DNA of 64,000 nucleotides from Tolypothrix tenuis PCC 7101 (GCF_002368295.1 NZ_AP018248.1:2539977-2603976), one strand, 5' to 3'; shown: positions 52,312 to 61,027, counted from the stretch's first letter. Notes: generated by a model from the sequence alone, not told the origin. Translations and numbers: made by a program.

Positions 52312-52531
52312 CATTGTTAATGTATCGGCTGACATTGCTAATGTATCGACTGACATCGTTAATGTATCGACTGACATTGTTAATGTATCGGCTAACATTG
52401 TTAATGTATCGGTTCACATTGTTAATGTATCGCTTGACATTGTTAATGTATCGGTTCACATTGTTAATGTATCGCTTGACATTGTTAATGTATCGGTTCA
52501 CATTGTTAATGTATCGCTTGACATTGTTAAT
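52312..52531. repeat. 21-bp minisatellite between cheA and cheW
   Basis: Ten full 21-bp units of CATTGTTAATGTATCGSYTNA type and a partial eleventh (52522-52531). The last six units alternate between GGTTCA and CGCTTGA endings, giving a 42-bp higher-order period. The final partial unit runs into the cheA stop codon at 52527-52529. As 21 is a multiple of three, all stop-free frames stay open on both strands; one minus-strand frame would encode RYINNVN/K heptapeptides. Confidence 0.95.
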
Positions 52532-54644
52532 TTAATTGCAATAAATAAGGATTTGTCTTCCGAATTATCCCTTCTATATCCAGAATTTCTGTAATTTTAC
52601 CTTGAATGACAGTAGAGAATAAAATACCTTCTCTACTGGGTATACCTTTAATTGTCAGCGGTTCTTCTACAGTATCAAGAATTTGCTCAACCACTAGCGC
52701 CACACTCACTGCTGGATAGGGAGAGACAATAATAATTGATAATGTCTCGGTTTCTGTTGCTAAATCATCAAAGGTGCGCTCGCTAAATATAGTATGCAAA
52801 TCAATTAGCGGCAAAATTTGCTTGTCATATCGCACAACCAACTGATTAGCCACTGACTCAACCGCAGTTGCAGGAATCTCCGCCAGTCGAGATGCGATCG
52901 CTAAAGGAATACCCATGCGTGCGTCTTGGGGGCCTGTAAACAGTAAAATATTTTGGCGATCGCTTTCTGGAATACTGACATCTGTAGCATTCGCCAACTG
53001 CTGATATGTGGCGCTGACACCAGCTTGCTTGGCTAAACCGACGACATCAATAATTAATCCGACTGTTCCATCTCCTAAAATGGTGGCTCCGGCAAATAAG
53101 GAGATATGCTTTAATTGTTTGCCTAAGGGTTTGACGACGATTTCTTGAATATCTTCAATGCTATCTACTACCAAGCCGAAGCGGTAGTTATCAGCTTGGA
53201 TAATCAATATACTCAGCAATTCGCTGTTAGTGGCACTAACTTGTAATATTTGATTGAGGTAAATTAACGGTACAAGTTCACCCCGCAAGCGATACACAGG
53301 AACATCATAAAATATTTCAATATTGTTTAATCCTTGCTCCATTTCTAGGCGAACTAATTCTTGGAGATTTCCTTGAGGAATGGCATAAAAATCGCCGCCA
53401 CTGCTAATAATTAACGCGGAAATAATCGCCAATGTCAGGGGAATTTTTAATTTAAATGTGGTTCCCTGTCCTAACTGGCTATCAATTTCAATGCTACCGT
53501 TAATTTTTTCGATATTGTCTTTGACGATATCCATTCCTACCCCTCTTCCTGAGAGGTTGGTGATTTGTTCAGCAGTGGAGAAACCACGTAAAAAAATTAA
53601 GTTCATCGCTTCTGAGTCAGTCATCGCTGCTGCTTGGGTGGCGCTGACTAATCCCAGTTGTTGCGATCGCGCTTTGAGGCGTTCGGGGTTGAGTCCCCTA
53701 CCATCATCACCAATTTCTAGATTGACTTTACCGCTTTCGTAAGCAGCTTTGAGAAATAATCTCCCAGCAGCAGGTTTACCCTTAGCTATACGTTCTGCGG
53801 GGAACTCAATCCCATGATCGATACAGTTGCGGATTAAATGGGTTAAAGGATCTTTGATGGCTTCAATAATACTTTTATCTAATTCTGTATCTATCCCCAC
53901 CATTTCCACTGCAACTTGTTTACCAGAAGCGATCGCTAAATCGCGAACTACCCGGGGGAATTTTTGCCAGATACTATTAATTGGTTGGAGACGAGTTTTC
54001 ATTACCTGTTCTTGCAACTCGCCTGTAATTCCGTTTAAGCGTTGGCAAGCCGCAATCAAGTTGTTATCTTTTAGCTTGGTAGATAGTCTCATCACTTGGT
54101 TACGCGCTAACACTAGTTCGCCTACCAAATTCATTACCTGATCTAACAACCCGACATTAACGCGGATATGAGATTCTGAGGTTGTCAGGGTTGAGTCTTC
54201 TAAATCGCTATACAGGGATTCCACAGTCTGCGGTGCTGGGGTTGCTGCTAGCTGAGTCTGTTGTAATGCGTTTATTTTCTCAATCAGTTCTGCATAATCG
54301 CGATCGCCTTCTTTTCTTGTCGTTGCAATCATAGACAACATCTGTCTGATACTGTCGATTGTTTGCAGTAACGTACTGACGATTTGAGGAGTAATTGCTA
54401 AAGTGCGATCGCGCAGACTCGACAACAAACTTTCCGCCGCATGAGCCAGCGCTTCTAACTTGGGAAACGGTAAAAAGCCACAATTACCTTTAAGGGTATG
54501 GAGTGAGCGATAAATCCTGACTAACGATTCACCATTTCCAGACTCTTTCTCTAGCTCAATAATGTCACGTTCAATTTGATCGAGATTCTCGTAGCTTTCA
54601 ACGAGAAATGCTTCTATGTCATCATCTATCTCTGTTAACTCCAT
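52527..54644 (-). CDS. cheA: Chemotaxis histidine kinase CheA
   Basis: A 705-residue kinase. The Hpt domain (1-~110) has phospho-acceptor H49 (YRSLHTLKGNCGF). A short P2-less linker leads to the dimerisation helices (~165-230, LLDQVMNLVGELVLARNQVM) and the HATPase_c domain (HLIRNCIDHGIE, DDGRGLNP, GRGVGMDIV). Two CheW-like domains follow: one at ~400-535 and a second at ~565-700 (TGPQDARMGIPLAIASRLAEIP...). The second CheW-like domain makes it longer than the usual CheA, as in other cyanobacterial CheA homologues. It starts the minus-strand che run and is divergent from cheY/cheC. Confidence 0.95.
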   Translation of the reverse strand: MELTEIDDDIEAFLVESYENLDQIERDIIELEKESGNGESLVRIYRSLHTLKGNCGFLPFPKLEALAHAAESLLSSLRDRTLAITPQIVSTLLQTIDSIRQMLSMIATTRKEGDRDYAELIEKINALQQTQLAATPAPQTVESLYSDLEDSTLTTSESHIRVNVGLLDQVMNLVGELVLARNQVMRLSTKLKDNNLIAACQRLNGITGELQEQVMKTRLQPINSIWQKFPRVVRDLAIASGKQVAVEMVGIDTELDKSIIEAIKDPLTHLIRNCIDHGIEFPAERIAKGKPAAGRLFLKAAYESGKVNLEIGDDGRGLNPERLKARSQQLGLVSATQAAAMTDSEAMNLIFLRGFSTAEQITNLSGRGVGMDIVKDNIEKINGSIEIDSQLGQGTTFKLKIPLTLAIISALIISSGGDFYAIPQGNLQELVRLEMEQGLNNIEIFYDVPVYRLRGELVPLIYLNQILQVSATNSELLSILIIQADNYRFGLVVDSIEDIQEIVVKPLGKQLKHISLFAGATILGDGTVGLIIDVVGLAKQAGVSATYQQLANATDVSIPESDRQNILLFTGPQDARMGIPLAIASRLAEIPATAVESVANQLVVRYDKQILPLIDLHTIFSERTFDDLATETETLSIIIVSPYPAVSVALVVEQILDTVEEPLTIKGIPSREGILFSTVIQGKITEILDIEGIIRKTNPYLLQLN

Positions 54645-55219
54645 TGTGTTAATAGATTGCCAATTCTTTATTTTAATACTAATAAGCTGCCAAAATCAAT
54701 ATATATCTCTCTCATGAGAGATGTTTATCGCCATAAATGCTGAAAATATAATGCTAAACTTAAAAACGAAAGCAAAGAAATGCAATGTCACCTTTGCTCT
54801 ACAAATCCAAATCTTAAAAAGGGTAAGCATCAACCTAGACAAAGTTAAAAGTATCAGCGATCCAATTCTCAAGTTTTCTCATTTCAGCAACCTTGGAGTT
54901 AGCTTAATTATATCAATAAAGTGTGTTTGTGAATGCATCTTCATGCCACAAATGTGATACCAATCTTGGTAATCACAAATATCACATACAAGAATTTTAT
55001 CGGGAGTGCGAAAAGCACAAATGGTAATAAATTAACTGTGCAAGATATCAGGTTTTAATTATAGAAAATTATCAACATCATATTTTTGCTGATAATCGAG
55101 TAAAAATTGCTGTATTAACTAAAGATAAATTTTGAGAAATCAGCTGATTTTTTACGGATAATGCAATAAGAGACTAATTTCGCAATTTCAGGAAGTCGCA
55201 GGTCAAAAGGGTAAAGCTG
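54645..55219. other. Divergent gap between cheA and cheY
   Basis: It contains a palindrome ATCTCTC-TCAT-GAGAGAT (54705-54722), 60 bp before the cheA start and a possible operator. A second inverted repeat at 54953-54976 has GTGAT and ATCAC arms. A 78-codon frame (54721-54957) has no ribosome binding site or recognisable features and I do not accept it. Confidence 0.45.
54705..54722. promoter_or_regulatory. Palindrome upstream of cheA
   Basis: The ATCTCTC arm (54705-54711) and GAGAGAT arm (54716-54722) are perfectly complementary around TCAT. The position fits a regulator site for cheA, but no protein can be assigned. Confidence 0.35.
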
Positions 55220-55585
55220 ATGGCTTTGGTTTTAATTATCGATGATGCAGCCTTTTCTCGCAGAATGATTCGCAAGTTTCTGCAAGTAGATGGTTATGAA
55301 ATCCTCGAAGCTAGTAATGGGCGCGAGGGGTTAGAAATGGTGCATAAGCATCAGCCAAACTGTGTGTTAGCTGATATTTTAATGCCGGAAATGAATGGGT
55401 TTGAATTTTTGCAAGCTCTCCAAGATGAACAATTAAAAATTCCTACTATTATCATCTCAGCAGATATTCAAGATGGCTCCCGCAATCAAAGTTATCAGTT
55501 AGGCGCAGTTAACTTTATTAACAAACCGCCGAAAGAAAGTGAATTGCGCGCAGCAGTTCAGCAAGTTCTCAATACCAAGGAATAA
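55220..55585 (+). CDS. cheY: CheY-like single-domain response regulator
   Basis: A 121-residue receiver with DD at 8-9, phospho-acceptor D52 (VLADILMPEMNG), the Ser/Thr position in IIISAD and the Lys in FINKPP. There is no output domain. Adjacent cheA and cheC suggest that it is the phosphorylated output, with CheC as its phosphatase. It is followed by cheC after 7 bp. The target (pilus motor or other) is not in the window. Confidence 0.9.
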   Translation: MALVLIIDDAAFSRRMIRKFLQVDGYEILEASNGREGLEMVHKHQPNCVLADILMPEMNGFEFLQALQDEQLKIPTIIISADIQDGSRNQSYQLGAVNFINKPPKESELRAAVQQVLNTKE

Positions 55586-55592
55586 AGCCAAG

Positions 55593-56198
55593 ATGAATGT
55601 GACAGCAGAACAATTAGATGCCCTCCAAGAATTAATTAATATTGGAGTTGGTAGGGCAGCAAGTTTACTCAATGAAATGGTAAACTCTCACATTCGTCTA
55701 GAAATTCCGTTTGTAAAGGTATTAACAGCTGCGGATGCCTATGAAGAATTAGCTGTACGATTTCATGATGATAGTTTAGCAGCTGTGAGACTCGGCTTTA
55801 CAGGCCCCTTTTATGGTACAGCTGGCTTGATTTTCCCCACTGATAGCGCCTCATCATTAGTAGCAGTTTTGACTGGTGAAAACCCAGATTCAACTGACTT
55901 AGATGCAGTTAAAATTGGCACATTAAGCGAAATTGGTAATATTGTAATTAATGGGGTAATGGGTTCAATAGGTAATGTGTTGAGACAGCACATGAGTTAC
56001 ACAATACCTGTGTATTTAGAAGATAAAATTGAAAATTTATTAGCATCTGCCAATGTGAGCGAGTCAAAAATTTTGCTAGCACAAGCCAGATTTACGATTG
56101 AACAATTAGAACTGATCGGAGATATCATTTTAATATTTGAATTAGATACATTCGATACTTTAATTCAAATAATTAATCAGGAGATGGGAGTATCATGA
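55593..56198 (+). CDS. cheC: CheC/CheX-family CheY-P phosphatase
   Basis: A 201-residue protein with two copies of the CheC active-site pattern E-x-x-N: LDALQELINIGVGRAA near the N-terminus, followed by the downstream Pro in EIPFVKV, and GTLSEIGNIVINGVMGSIGN in the middle. CheC dephosphorylates CheY-P and, in other bacteria, also works with CheD. No cheD is in the window. The start is the ATG at 55593, since the frame upstream lies inside cheY. CheC is rare in cyanobacteria, so it adds to the unusual make-up of this locus. Confidence 0.88.
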   Translation: MNVTAEQLDALQELINIGVGRAASLLNEMVNSHIRLEIPFVKVLTAADAYEELAVRFHDDSLAAVRLGFTGPFYGTAGLIFPTDSASSLVAVLTGENPDSTDLDAVKIGTLSEIGNIVINGVMGSIGNVLRQHMSYTIPVYLEDKIENLLASANVSESKILLAQARFTIEQLELIGDIILIFELDTFDTLIQIINQEMGVS

Positions 56199-56254
56199 AG
56201 CGCAAAAATATTACAAAAGATAGTATAAATTTTTTAATTTAGTCTGATGATTAT

Positions 56255-57868
56255 ATGAATAGAATCGAACAAGCTCAAGAAAAATTCGCCCTTCTAGATA
56301 AAATTACTTTAGGAGCTTTTGTTCTACAGTCAGACTACAGTGTTTTATTCTGGAATTGCAGTTTAGAAGAATGGACACAAATTCCCCGCAGTCGGATTTT
56401 AGGTAATTCAATTCTGGAATATTTTTCCCATCTTAATCAACCGCGCTACATTCATCGCTTAGAGCAAATTTTTCAAGGTGGCCCGCCGACAATATTTTCT
56501 TCGCAATTACATCAATATATTATTCCTGTACCGTTACCCCAAGAAAAATATCGCATTCAGCACACCACAGTAACTGCTGTACAAGCTGATGGTGATGAGT
56601 TTTATGCATTATTTTCCATTCAAGATGTTACCGAACTAACTTTCCGTGTTCAAGAATATAGAAACGTGCGCGATCAAGCATTAGCAGAAGCAGAAGCGCG
56701 CCAGCGATCGCAAGAAGCCGCCGAAGCCGCCAACCGCATCAAAGATGAATTTCTGGCTATTGTCTCTCATGAATTGCGATCGCCACTCAACCCGATTTTG
56801 GGGTGGGCGAAGTTACTCAAAAAACGTAATTTAAATGAAATAACTACCCTGCGCGCTGTAGAAACTATCGAACGCAACGCCGAATTACAAGCGCAGTTAA
56901 TTGATGATTTGTTAGATATCTCGCGTATCCTACGAGGTAAACTCGGCTTAAATTTAGAAACAGTGAATCTAGGTGCCACAATTGAAGCAGCTTTAGAGAC
57001 AGTCAGATTAGCAGCAGAAGCCAAATCTATTCAAATTCATCTCAATTTAGATTGCAAAGTAGCACAGGTAAAAGGTGATAGTAGCCGCTTGCAACAAGTA
57101 GTGTGGAATTTGCTTTCTAACGCTATCAAATTCACCCCAACTGGCGGAAAAATAGAAGTTAAATTACAACAAATAGATTCGCAAGTAGAAATTCAAGTCA
57201 GCGATACAGGTAAAGGTATTAGTCCCGATTTTCTACCCCATGTATTTGAATATTTCCGCCAAGCCGATAGTACAATCACCCGCAGATCGGGGGGATTAGG
57301 ATTAGGTTTAGCAATTGTTCGTCAACTTGTAGAATTACATGGTGGTAGAGTTTGGGCAGAAAGCCTCGGAGAAGACAAAGGCGCGACATTTACAGTTTCT
57401 CTACCCGCCTTGCCAAAAACCCTAAGATTATCAGCCAGAGATAGCGATTTATCCCAAGATTCCTATTCCTTATCTGTACCTTATGCTCCATTAGAGGGAA
57501 TCAAGGTATTAGTTGTAGACGATGATGTGGATACAAGAGAATTTCTCGCCTTTTTATTAGAACAGCATGGTGCAATCGTCACCAGCGCCGCCTCAGCCAA
57601 CGAAGCACTAATTGCGATCGCCCAAGCAAAACCCGATTTATTATTAAGCGACTTAGGTATGCCAGAAGTTGATGGCTACGCCTTAATCCGTAAAATCCGC
57701 AGTATGCCAGCCCAGCCAGGAAAAGAAATTCCCGCGATCGCCCTCACCGCCTACGCCGCAGAAACCACACAACAACAGGTATTTGCGGCTGGATTTCAAC
57801 TGCATATCGCTAAACCCGCCGATCCGTCAAAATTAATCACTGCGATCGTTGCGCTGGTGAAGCGGTGA
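56255..57868 (+). CDS. PAS hybrid histidine kinase in the che locus
   Basis: A 537-residue soluble kinase. It has an N-terminal PAS-like domain (~10-130, LGAFVLQSDYSVLFWNCS...), a coiled coil with AEAEARQRSQEAAEAANRIK, HisKA with H172 (AIVSHELRSPLNPILGW), HATPase_c (NLLSNAIKFT, DTGKGIS, GLGLGLAIV) and a C-terminal receiver with D466 (LLLSDLGMPEVDG). It starts 56 bp after cheC and is probably part of the same transcript, so it may feed a second input into the locus. No membrane segment. Confidence 0.9.
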   Translation: MNRIEQAQEKFALLDKITLGAFVLQSDYSVLFWNCSLEEWTQIPRSRILGNSILEYFSHLNQPRYIHRLEQIFQGGPPTIFSSQLHQYIIPVPLPQEKYRIQHTTVTAVQADGDEFYALFSIQDVTELTFRVQEYRNVRDQALAEAEARQRSQEAAEAANRIKDEFLAIVSHELRSPLNPILGWAKLLKKRNLNEITTLRAVETIERNAELQAQLIDDLLDISRILRGKLGLNLETVNLGATIEAALETVRLAAEAKSIQIHLNLDCKVAQVKGDSSRLQQVVWNLLSNAIKFTPTGGKIEVKLQQIDSQVEIQVSDTGKGISPDFLPHVFEYFRQADSTITRRSGGLGLGLAIVRQLVELHGGRVWAESLGEDKGATFTVSLPALPKTLRLSARDSDLSQDSYSLSVPYAPLEGIKVLVVDDDVDTREFLAFLLEQHGAIVTSAASANEALIAIAQAKPDLLLSDLGMPEVDGYALIRKIRSMPAQPGKEIPAIALTAYAAETTQQQVFAAGFQLHIAKPADPSKLITAIVALVKR

Positions 57869-57869
57869 T

Positions 57870-58066
57870 AGGGATTGGGGATTGGGGAACTCGGGGCCCC
57901 CTCTGGGGATAAGGGGTAATGGGGACTGGGGATTGGGGACTGAGGAGAATGAATAATGACTCTTGTACAGACGCGATTCATCGCGTCTTTTGCGACTCAG
58001 CACTCAGCATAAATAGCCTTGAAACTCTTACCAATTACCAATTACCAATTACCAATTACCAATTAC
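57870..58066. repeat. Heptamer repeats and palindrome downstream of the hybrid kinase
   Basis: GGGGATT/GGGGACT units (57873-57941), a GTACAGACGCGATT palindrome (57964-57990, second copy of 11104-11131), ACTCAGC units (57993-58008) and AATTACC units (58027-58066). It is a fourth, disrupted version of the composite block. Confidence 0.75.
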
Positions 58067-58102
58067 AGCCCTTGTCAGTTATTTTTAATTGCCACACTCT
58101 AC

Positions 58103-58540
58103 TTAAAATTGCGTCACAGTTACACTCAAACCAGAATCAAGTTTAGGCACTTTTAAATATTCTATGGGTTCGCTGCTATGGCGAGGTGTGGGATTATTAT
58201 TTGGCTGCTGACATTTTGCAAATGCTGCTGCTGGATCTTTCAAGAAATCTAAAGGATTGACTTTTTGACATCCTTGCTCTTCAATTCGAGTAATTCTATT
58301 ATTAGTTGGAAGTAAACTATTATTTGGCTGAATAATCACATTCTGCCATTTATTATTAATTGTTGCCGCTTCTGTAATTAGATTCACTGCTTGATTTGGT
58401 ACATCTGTCACGGGTTCTACAACAGTAAAATTCTCCGGTTCAGCCATTGTTGGCATTAAATTTTCTTGTTGAGCATAGGCATTTTTAGTTCCTGCGATCG
58501 CACCCATCAAAACTAAGAAAATTAAGAGAACATATTTCAT
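58103..58540 (-). CDS. Small secreted hypothetical protein
   Basis: A 145-residue protein with a clear signal peptide (MKYVLLIFLVLMGAIAG...AYA, cleavage before QQEN). The mature part is rich in Asn, Pro and Gln. It has two Cys (EQGCQKVNP and FAKCQQPN) that may pair, and ends VTVTQF. I do not recognise it. The ATG at 58540 is preferred over 58558 because it gives a standard signal peptide. It is isolated between repeat-rich gaps. Confidence 0.65.
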   Translation of the reverse strand: MKYVLLIFLVLMGAIAGTKNAYAQQENLMPTMAEPENFTVVEPVTDVPNQAVNLITEAATINNKWQNVIIQPNNSLLPTNNRITRIEEQGCQKVNPLDFLKDPAAAFAKCQQPNNNPTPRHSSEPIEYLKVPKLDSGLSVTVTQF

Positions 58541-58668
58541 AGGTAGATGCCTCAACATTTAATATTACTTTAGAATCTGTGCTTGCTGTATTAATAGTAA
58601 CAAGTATAGTTATAACAAAATAACATTAAAAATAAGATAAAGATTTTCTTTTATGTAGGCAATTTATG

Positions 58669-58700
58669 AAAAACTCCACCCACAAGGGGATGGAGTTTTT
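58669..58700. terminator. Bidirectional terminator-like hairpin
   Basis: AAAAACTCCA (58669-58678) pairs with TGGAGTTTTT (58691-58700), extended by CCC/GGG. The T-run on either strand would allow termination from both sides. The core CCACCCACAAGGGGATGGAG recurs at 58782-58801. Confidence 0.5.
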
Positions 58701-58757
58701 GGGCATTGGGCATAGGGCATGGGAAAGAAAATACCAATGCCCTATGCCCTATGCCCC
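58701..58757. repeat. GGGCATA heptamer inverted repeat
   Basis: GGGCATT-GGGCATA-GGGCAT on the left and ATGCCCT-ATGCCCT-ATGCCCC on the right, about 15 bases apart. The two heptamer runs are complementary and could form a long hairpin. It sits between two copies of the CCACCCACAAGGGGATGG segment. Confidence 0.7.
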
Positions 58758-59337
58758 AAGCGGCGGAGAGAACAACCTCGTCCACCCACAAGGGGATGGA
58801 GTTTCCCGCCGCTTTCAATGAATAACTCTTTTTTATCGAACTGCGATCGCGTTAGCTGAACCTCTTGCAAAGAAGCTTTTCGTAGATAAAAATGCAAAGG
58901 GAAGAGTAGGAAGAAGATAAAGGGGATAAATAACCTCTATTTAGGACAATTCAGTATTTAATACCGTAATCTTAAATAATCATCAAATATACATAGTGAC
59001 ACATCTTTACTCCCTACGATGATCTGTATTTCTGTAAATATCTTAAGAAGAATCAAGGAAAATATAAAAAAGTAAAAAATCAAAAATTATCTCATACAAA
59101 GCTTTACATATTTTGCTGAATTTTCCTTAACTAATTGCAATTTAAAATAATCTGATTTTTGTGTTACCAGATAGTTTAATCTACTAAATATGGGTAAGTT
59201 GATAAGAAGATTTGTAAGAGTAGAAGTAGATGCATTATGCAATAAGCAAATGCACCTAAAATTGGTAAATTTTAATTTCCTTAACCTTGAAATATTCTTG
59301 CCGGCTTACTGATTTCTTGTTGGAAAAACAAAAAAAT

Positions 59338-60417
59338 ATGGGGAAATCTAAGCGGATTGGCATTCTTACCAGTGGCGGAGATTGTTCTGGTTTGAATGCA
59401 GTGATCAGATCTGTAGTTCATTGTGCTTCGGGAAAAGGTTGGGAAGTATTGGGAATTCGCCAAGCAACTGTAGGATTGATGGCGCGTCCACCCGAATATA
59501 CAAAACTAGAAATTGACCAAGTTGACCCACTGTTAACTGCTGGTGGCACAATGTTAGGAACCACAAATAAAGGCGATCCATTTGCATTTCCGATGCCTGA
59601 TGGTAGTTTATGCGATCGCTCCCAAGACATCATTGCAGGTTACCATCAACTTGGTTTAGATGCTTTGATTGGTATTGGTGGTGATGGTAGTTTGGCTATT
59701 TTGCGGCGTTTGGCGCAACAAGGCGGCATTAATCTAGTCGGGATTCCCAAAACCATTGATAATGATATTGGCATTACTGAACACGCAGTAGGTTTTGATA
59801 CAGCAGTAAATATTGCCACAGAAGCACTGGATCGCTTACATTTCACCGCCGCGTCTCACAGTCGAGTGATAATTTTAGAAGTGATGGGACGTGATGCTGG
59901 ACACATTGCTATTGCTGCGGGAATTGCTGGGGGAGCCGATGTAATTTTAATTCCCGAAATTCCCTACGACATGGATCAGATTTGCTACAAAATTAAACAC
60001 CGCCAAGAACAAGGCAAAAACTACTGTTTAATTATTGTTTCCGAAGCAGTTCGGACTCAAGATGGTGAATGTGTAAGACTGACCAATCGTGCCGGAGAAT
60101 CTCGCTATGGTGGTATTGGTCAATACTTAGCCGATCAAATTAGCGATCGCATTGGTGCAGAAACACGCGTTACAGTTTTAGGACATCTTCAACGAGGCGG
60201 AACAGCATCTCCACTAGATCGTTTAGTAGCAGCAGCTTTTGGCGTAGCTGCGGTCAATCTCATTGATGAAGGTAAATACGATCACATGGTTGCCTGGCAA
60301 AATCGCCAAGTTTTTACTATACCAATTGCGGAAGCGATCGCTCAATATCGCGCCGTCAATCCAGAAGATACTCTAGTGAAAACCGCACGTGGTTTAGGTA
60401 TTTATTTGGGAGATTAA
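59338..60417 (+). CDS. pfkA: 6-phosphofructokinase
   Basis: A 359-residue glycolytic enzyme converting fructose-6-phosphate to the 1,6-bisphosphate. Landmarks are GILTSGGDCSGLNAVIR at the N-terminus, GIGGDGS, PKTIDNDI, VMGRDAGH and LGHLQRGG. The pair of residues that separates phosphate donors is mixed: Gly follows GGD (as in ATP enzymes) while Lys is in PKTIDND (as in pyrophosphate enzymes). This combination is known in a subgroup usually regarded as nucleotide-dependent. The ATG at 59338 is used; an upstream TTG at 59287 would add 17 residues without similarity. A hairpin follows the gene. Confidence 0.92.
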   Translation: MGKSKRIGILTSGGDCSGLNAVIRSVVHCASGKGWEVLGIRQATVGLMARPPEYTKLEIDQVDPLLTAGGTMLGTTNKGDPFAFPMPDGSLCDRSQDIIAGYHQLGLDALIGIGGDGSLAILRRLAQQGGINLVGIPKTIDNDIGITEHAVGFDTAVNIATEALDRLHFTAASHSRVIILEVMGRDAGHIAIAAGIAGGADVILIPEIPYDMDQICYKIKHRQEQGKNYCLIIVSEAVRTQDGECVRLTNRAGESRYGGIGQYLADQISDRIGAETRVTVLGHLQRGGTASPLDRLVAAAFGVAAVNLIDEGKYDHMVAWQNRQVFTIPIAEAIAQYRAVNPEDTLVKTARGLGIYLGD

Positions 60418-60483
60418 ACCCAGTATCAAGTAAATATTAAGTAGTAGTCTACCAATGTTATTTTGACAGGTGGGGGAAAGGGT

Positions 60484-60520
60484 AAGGGGAAAAGGGTAAA
60501 GGTTTTAAACCCTTCCCCTT
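60484..60520 (+). terminator. Hairpin after pfkA
   Basis: AAGGGGAAAAGGG (60484-60496) pairs with CCCTTCCCCTT (60510-60520) with a two-base bulge. A T-run is lacking downstream. The same type of purine/pyrimidine hairpin follows the caspase-like gene at 47326. Confidence 0.5.
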
Positions 60521-60692
60521 TGCCATTTTCCCAATCTATACCTGTCAATATTTGTGTATTGAACTAGTACAACAAGGCAAAAGTAAAAAGGCAAAAGTAA
60601 AAAGAAAGAATGATGATTTTGTAAGCTTTTCGCTTGTTTTAAATGGGTGGCTTATTTCCGCTGTATTGTACTAGTAGGATGGAATGGTACTT

Positions 60693-60828
60693 ATACCATT
60701 TTGAAAAAAGAACGCGACAGATGGTTAGGGGCACGGCACCAGTAAGATATTTGATATGCCAAAAGATTTCGGATGCCGTGCCCTTACAAACAATTTATCT
60801 GTCGCAAACATTATTTAAATTGGTATTA
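60693..60828 (-). mobile_element. MITE-like element, copy 2
   Basis: It starts ATACCATTTTGAAAAAAG and ends AAATTGGTATTA, with inner arms GGGCACGGCACC and GGATGCCGTGCCC. The reverse complement matches 41175-41307 across nearly the whole length, with scattered substitutions and small indels. Confidence 0.7.
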
Positions 60829-61027
60829 CCCCTGTTTTGTCACTCTGGGAAAATAAAAATCAAAGCCAAAATTTGAACTGTAGATAGAATGGGCATTTGA
60901 GCGTTTATTTTCTAACACAATGGCTAAAATCATGTTTTTTTGGTAAAAGTCTTATGCTGTAAGCATTCCAGATTATTCTCTCCCGAAAGTGATAAAAGAG
61001 GGATTACTTAAGCAAAATTTGCTGCCC

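Larger units (their letters stand above)
58541..59337. other. Long intergenic gap with nested repeats
   Basis: It holds the hairpin at 58669-58700, the GGGCATA hairpin at 58701-58757 and the repeated CCACCCACAAGGGGATGGAG segment at 58780-58806. The sequence from 58830 to 59337, upstream of pfkA, is AT-rich and shows nothing that I can name. Confidence 0.5.

Noticed and set aside
52229..52501. Gene for an RYINNV-repeat protein
   Set aside because: A 21-bp repeat keeps any stop-free frame open, and the opposite strand is also open throughout. No ribosome binding site or independent evidence. Kept only as a point to test.
52312..52531. CRISPR array
   Set aside because: The units are 21 bp and directly contiguous, with no unique spacers and no cas genes nearby. 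It is a simple minisatellite.
54721..54957. 78-codon frame between cheA and cheY
   Set aside because: No ribosome binding site, no recognisable domain, and its start lies within a palindrome.
54953..54976. CRP-type operator between cheA and cheY
   Set aside because: The arms are GTGAT and ATCAC, but their spacing is far longer than the six bases between TGTGA and TCACA in a CRP-type site. It looks like an ordinary hairpin.
60643..60876. 77-codon frame downstream of pfkA
   Set aside because: It spans the MITE-like element and has no protein-like character.
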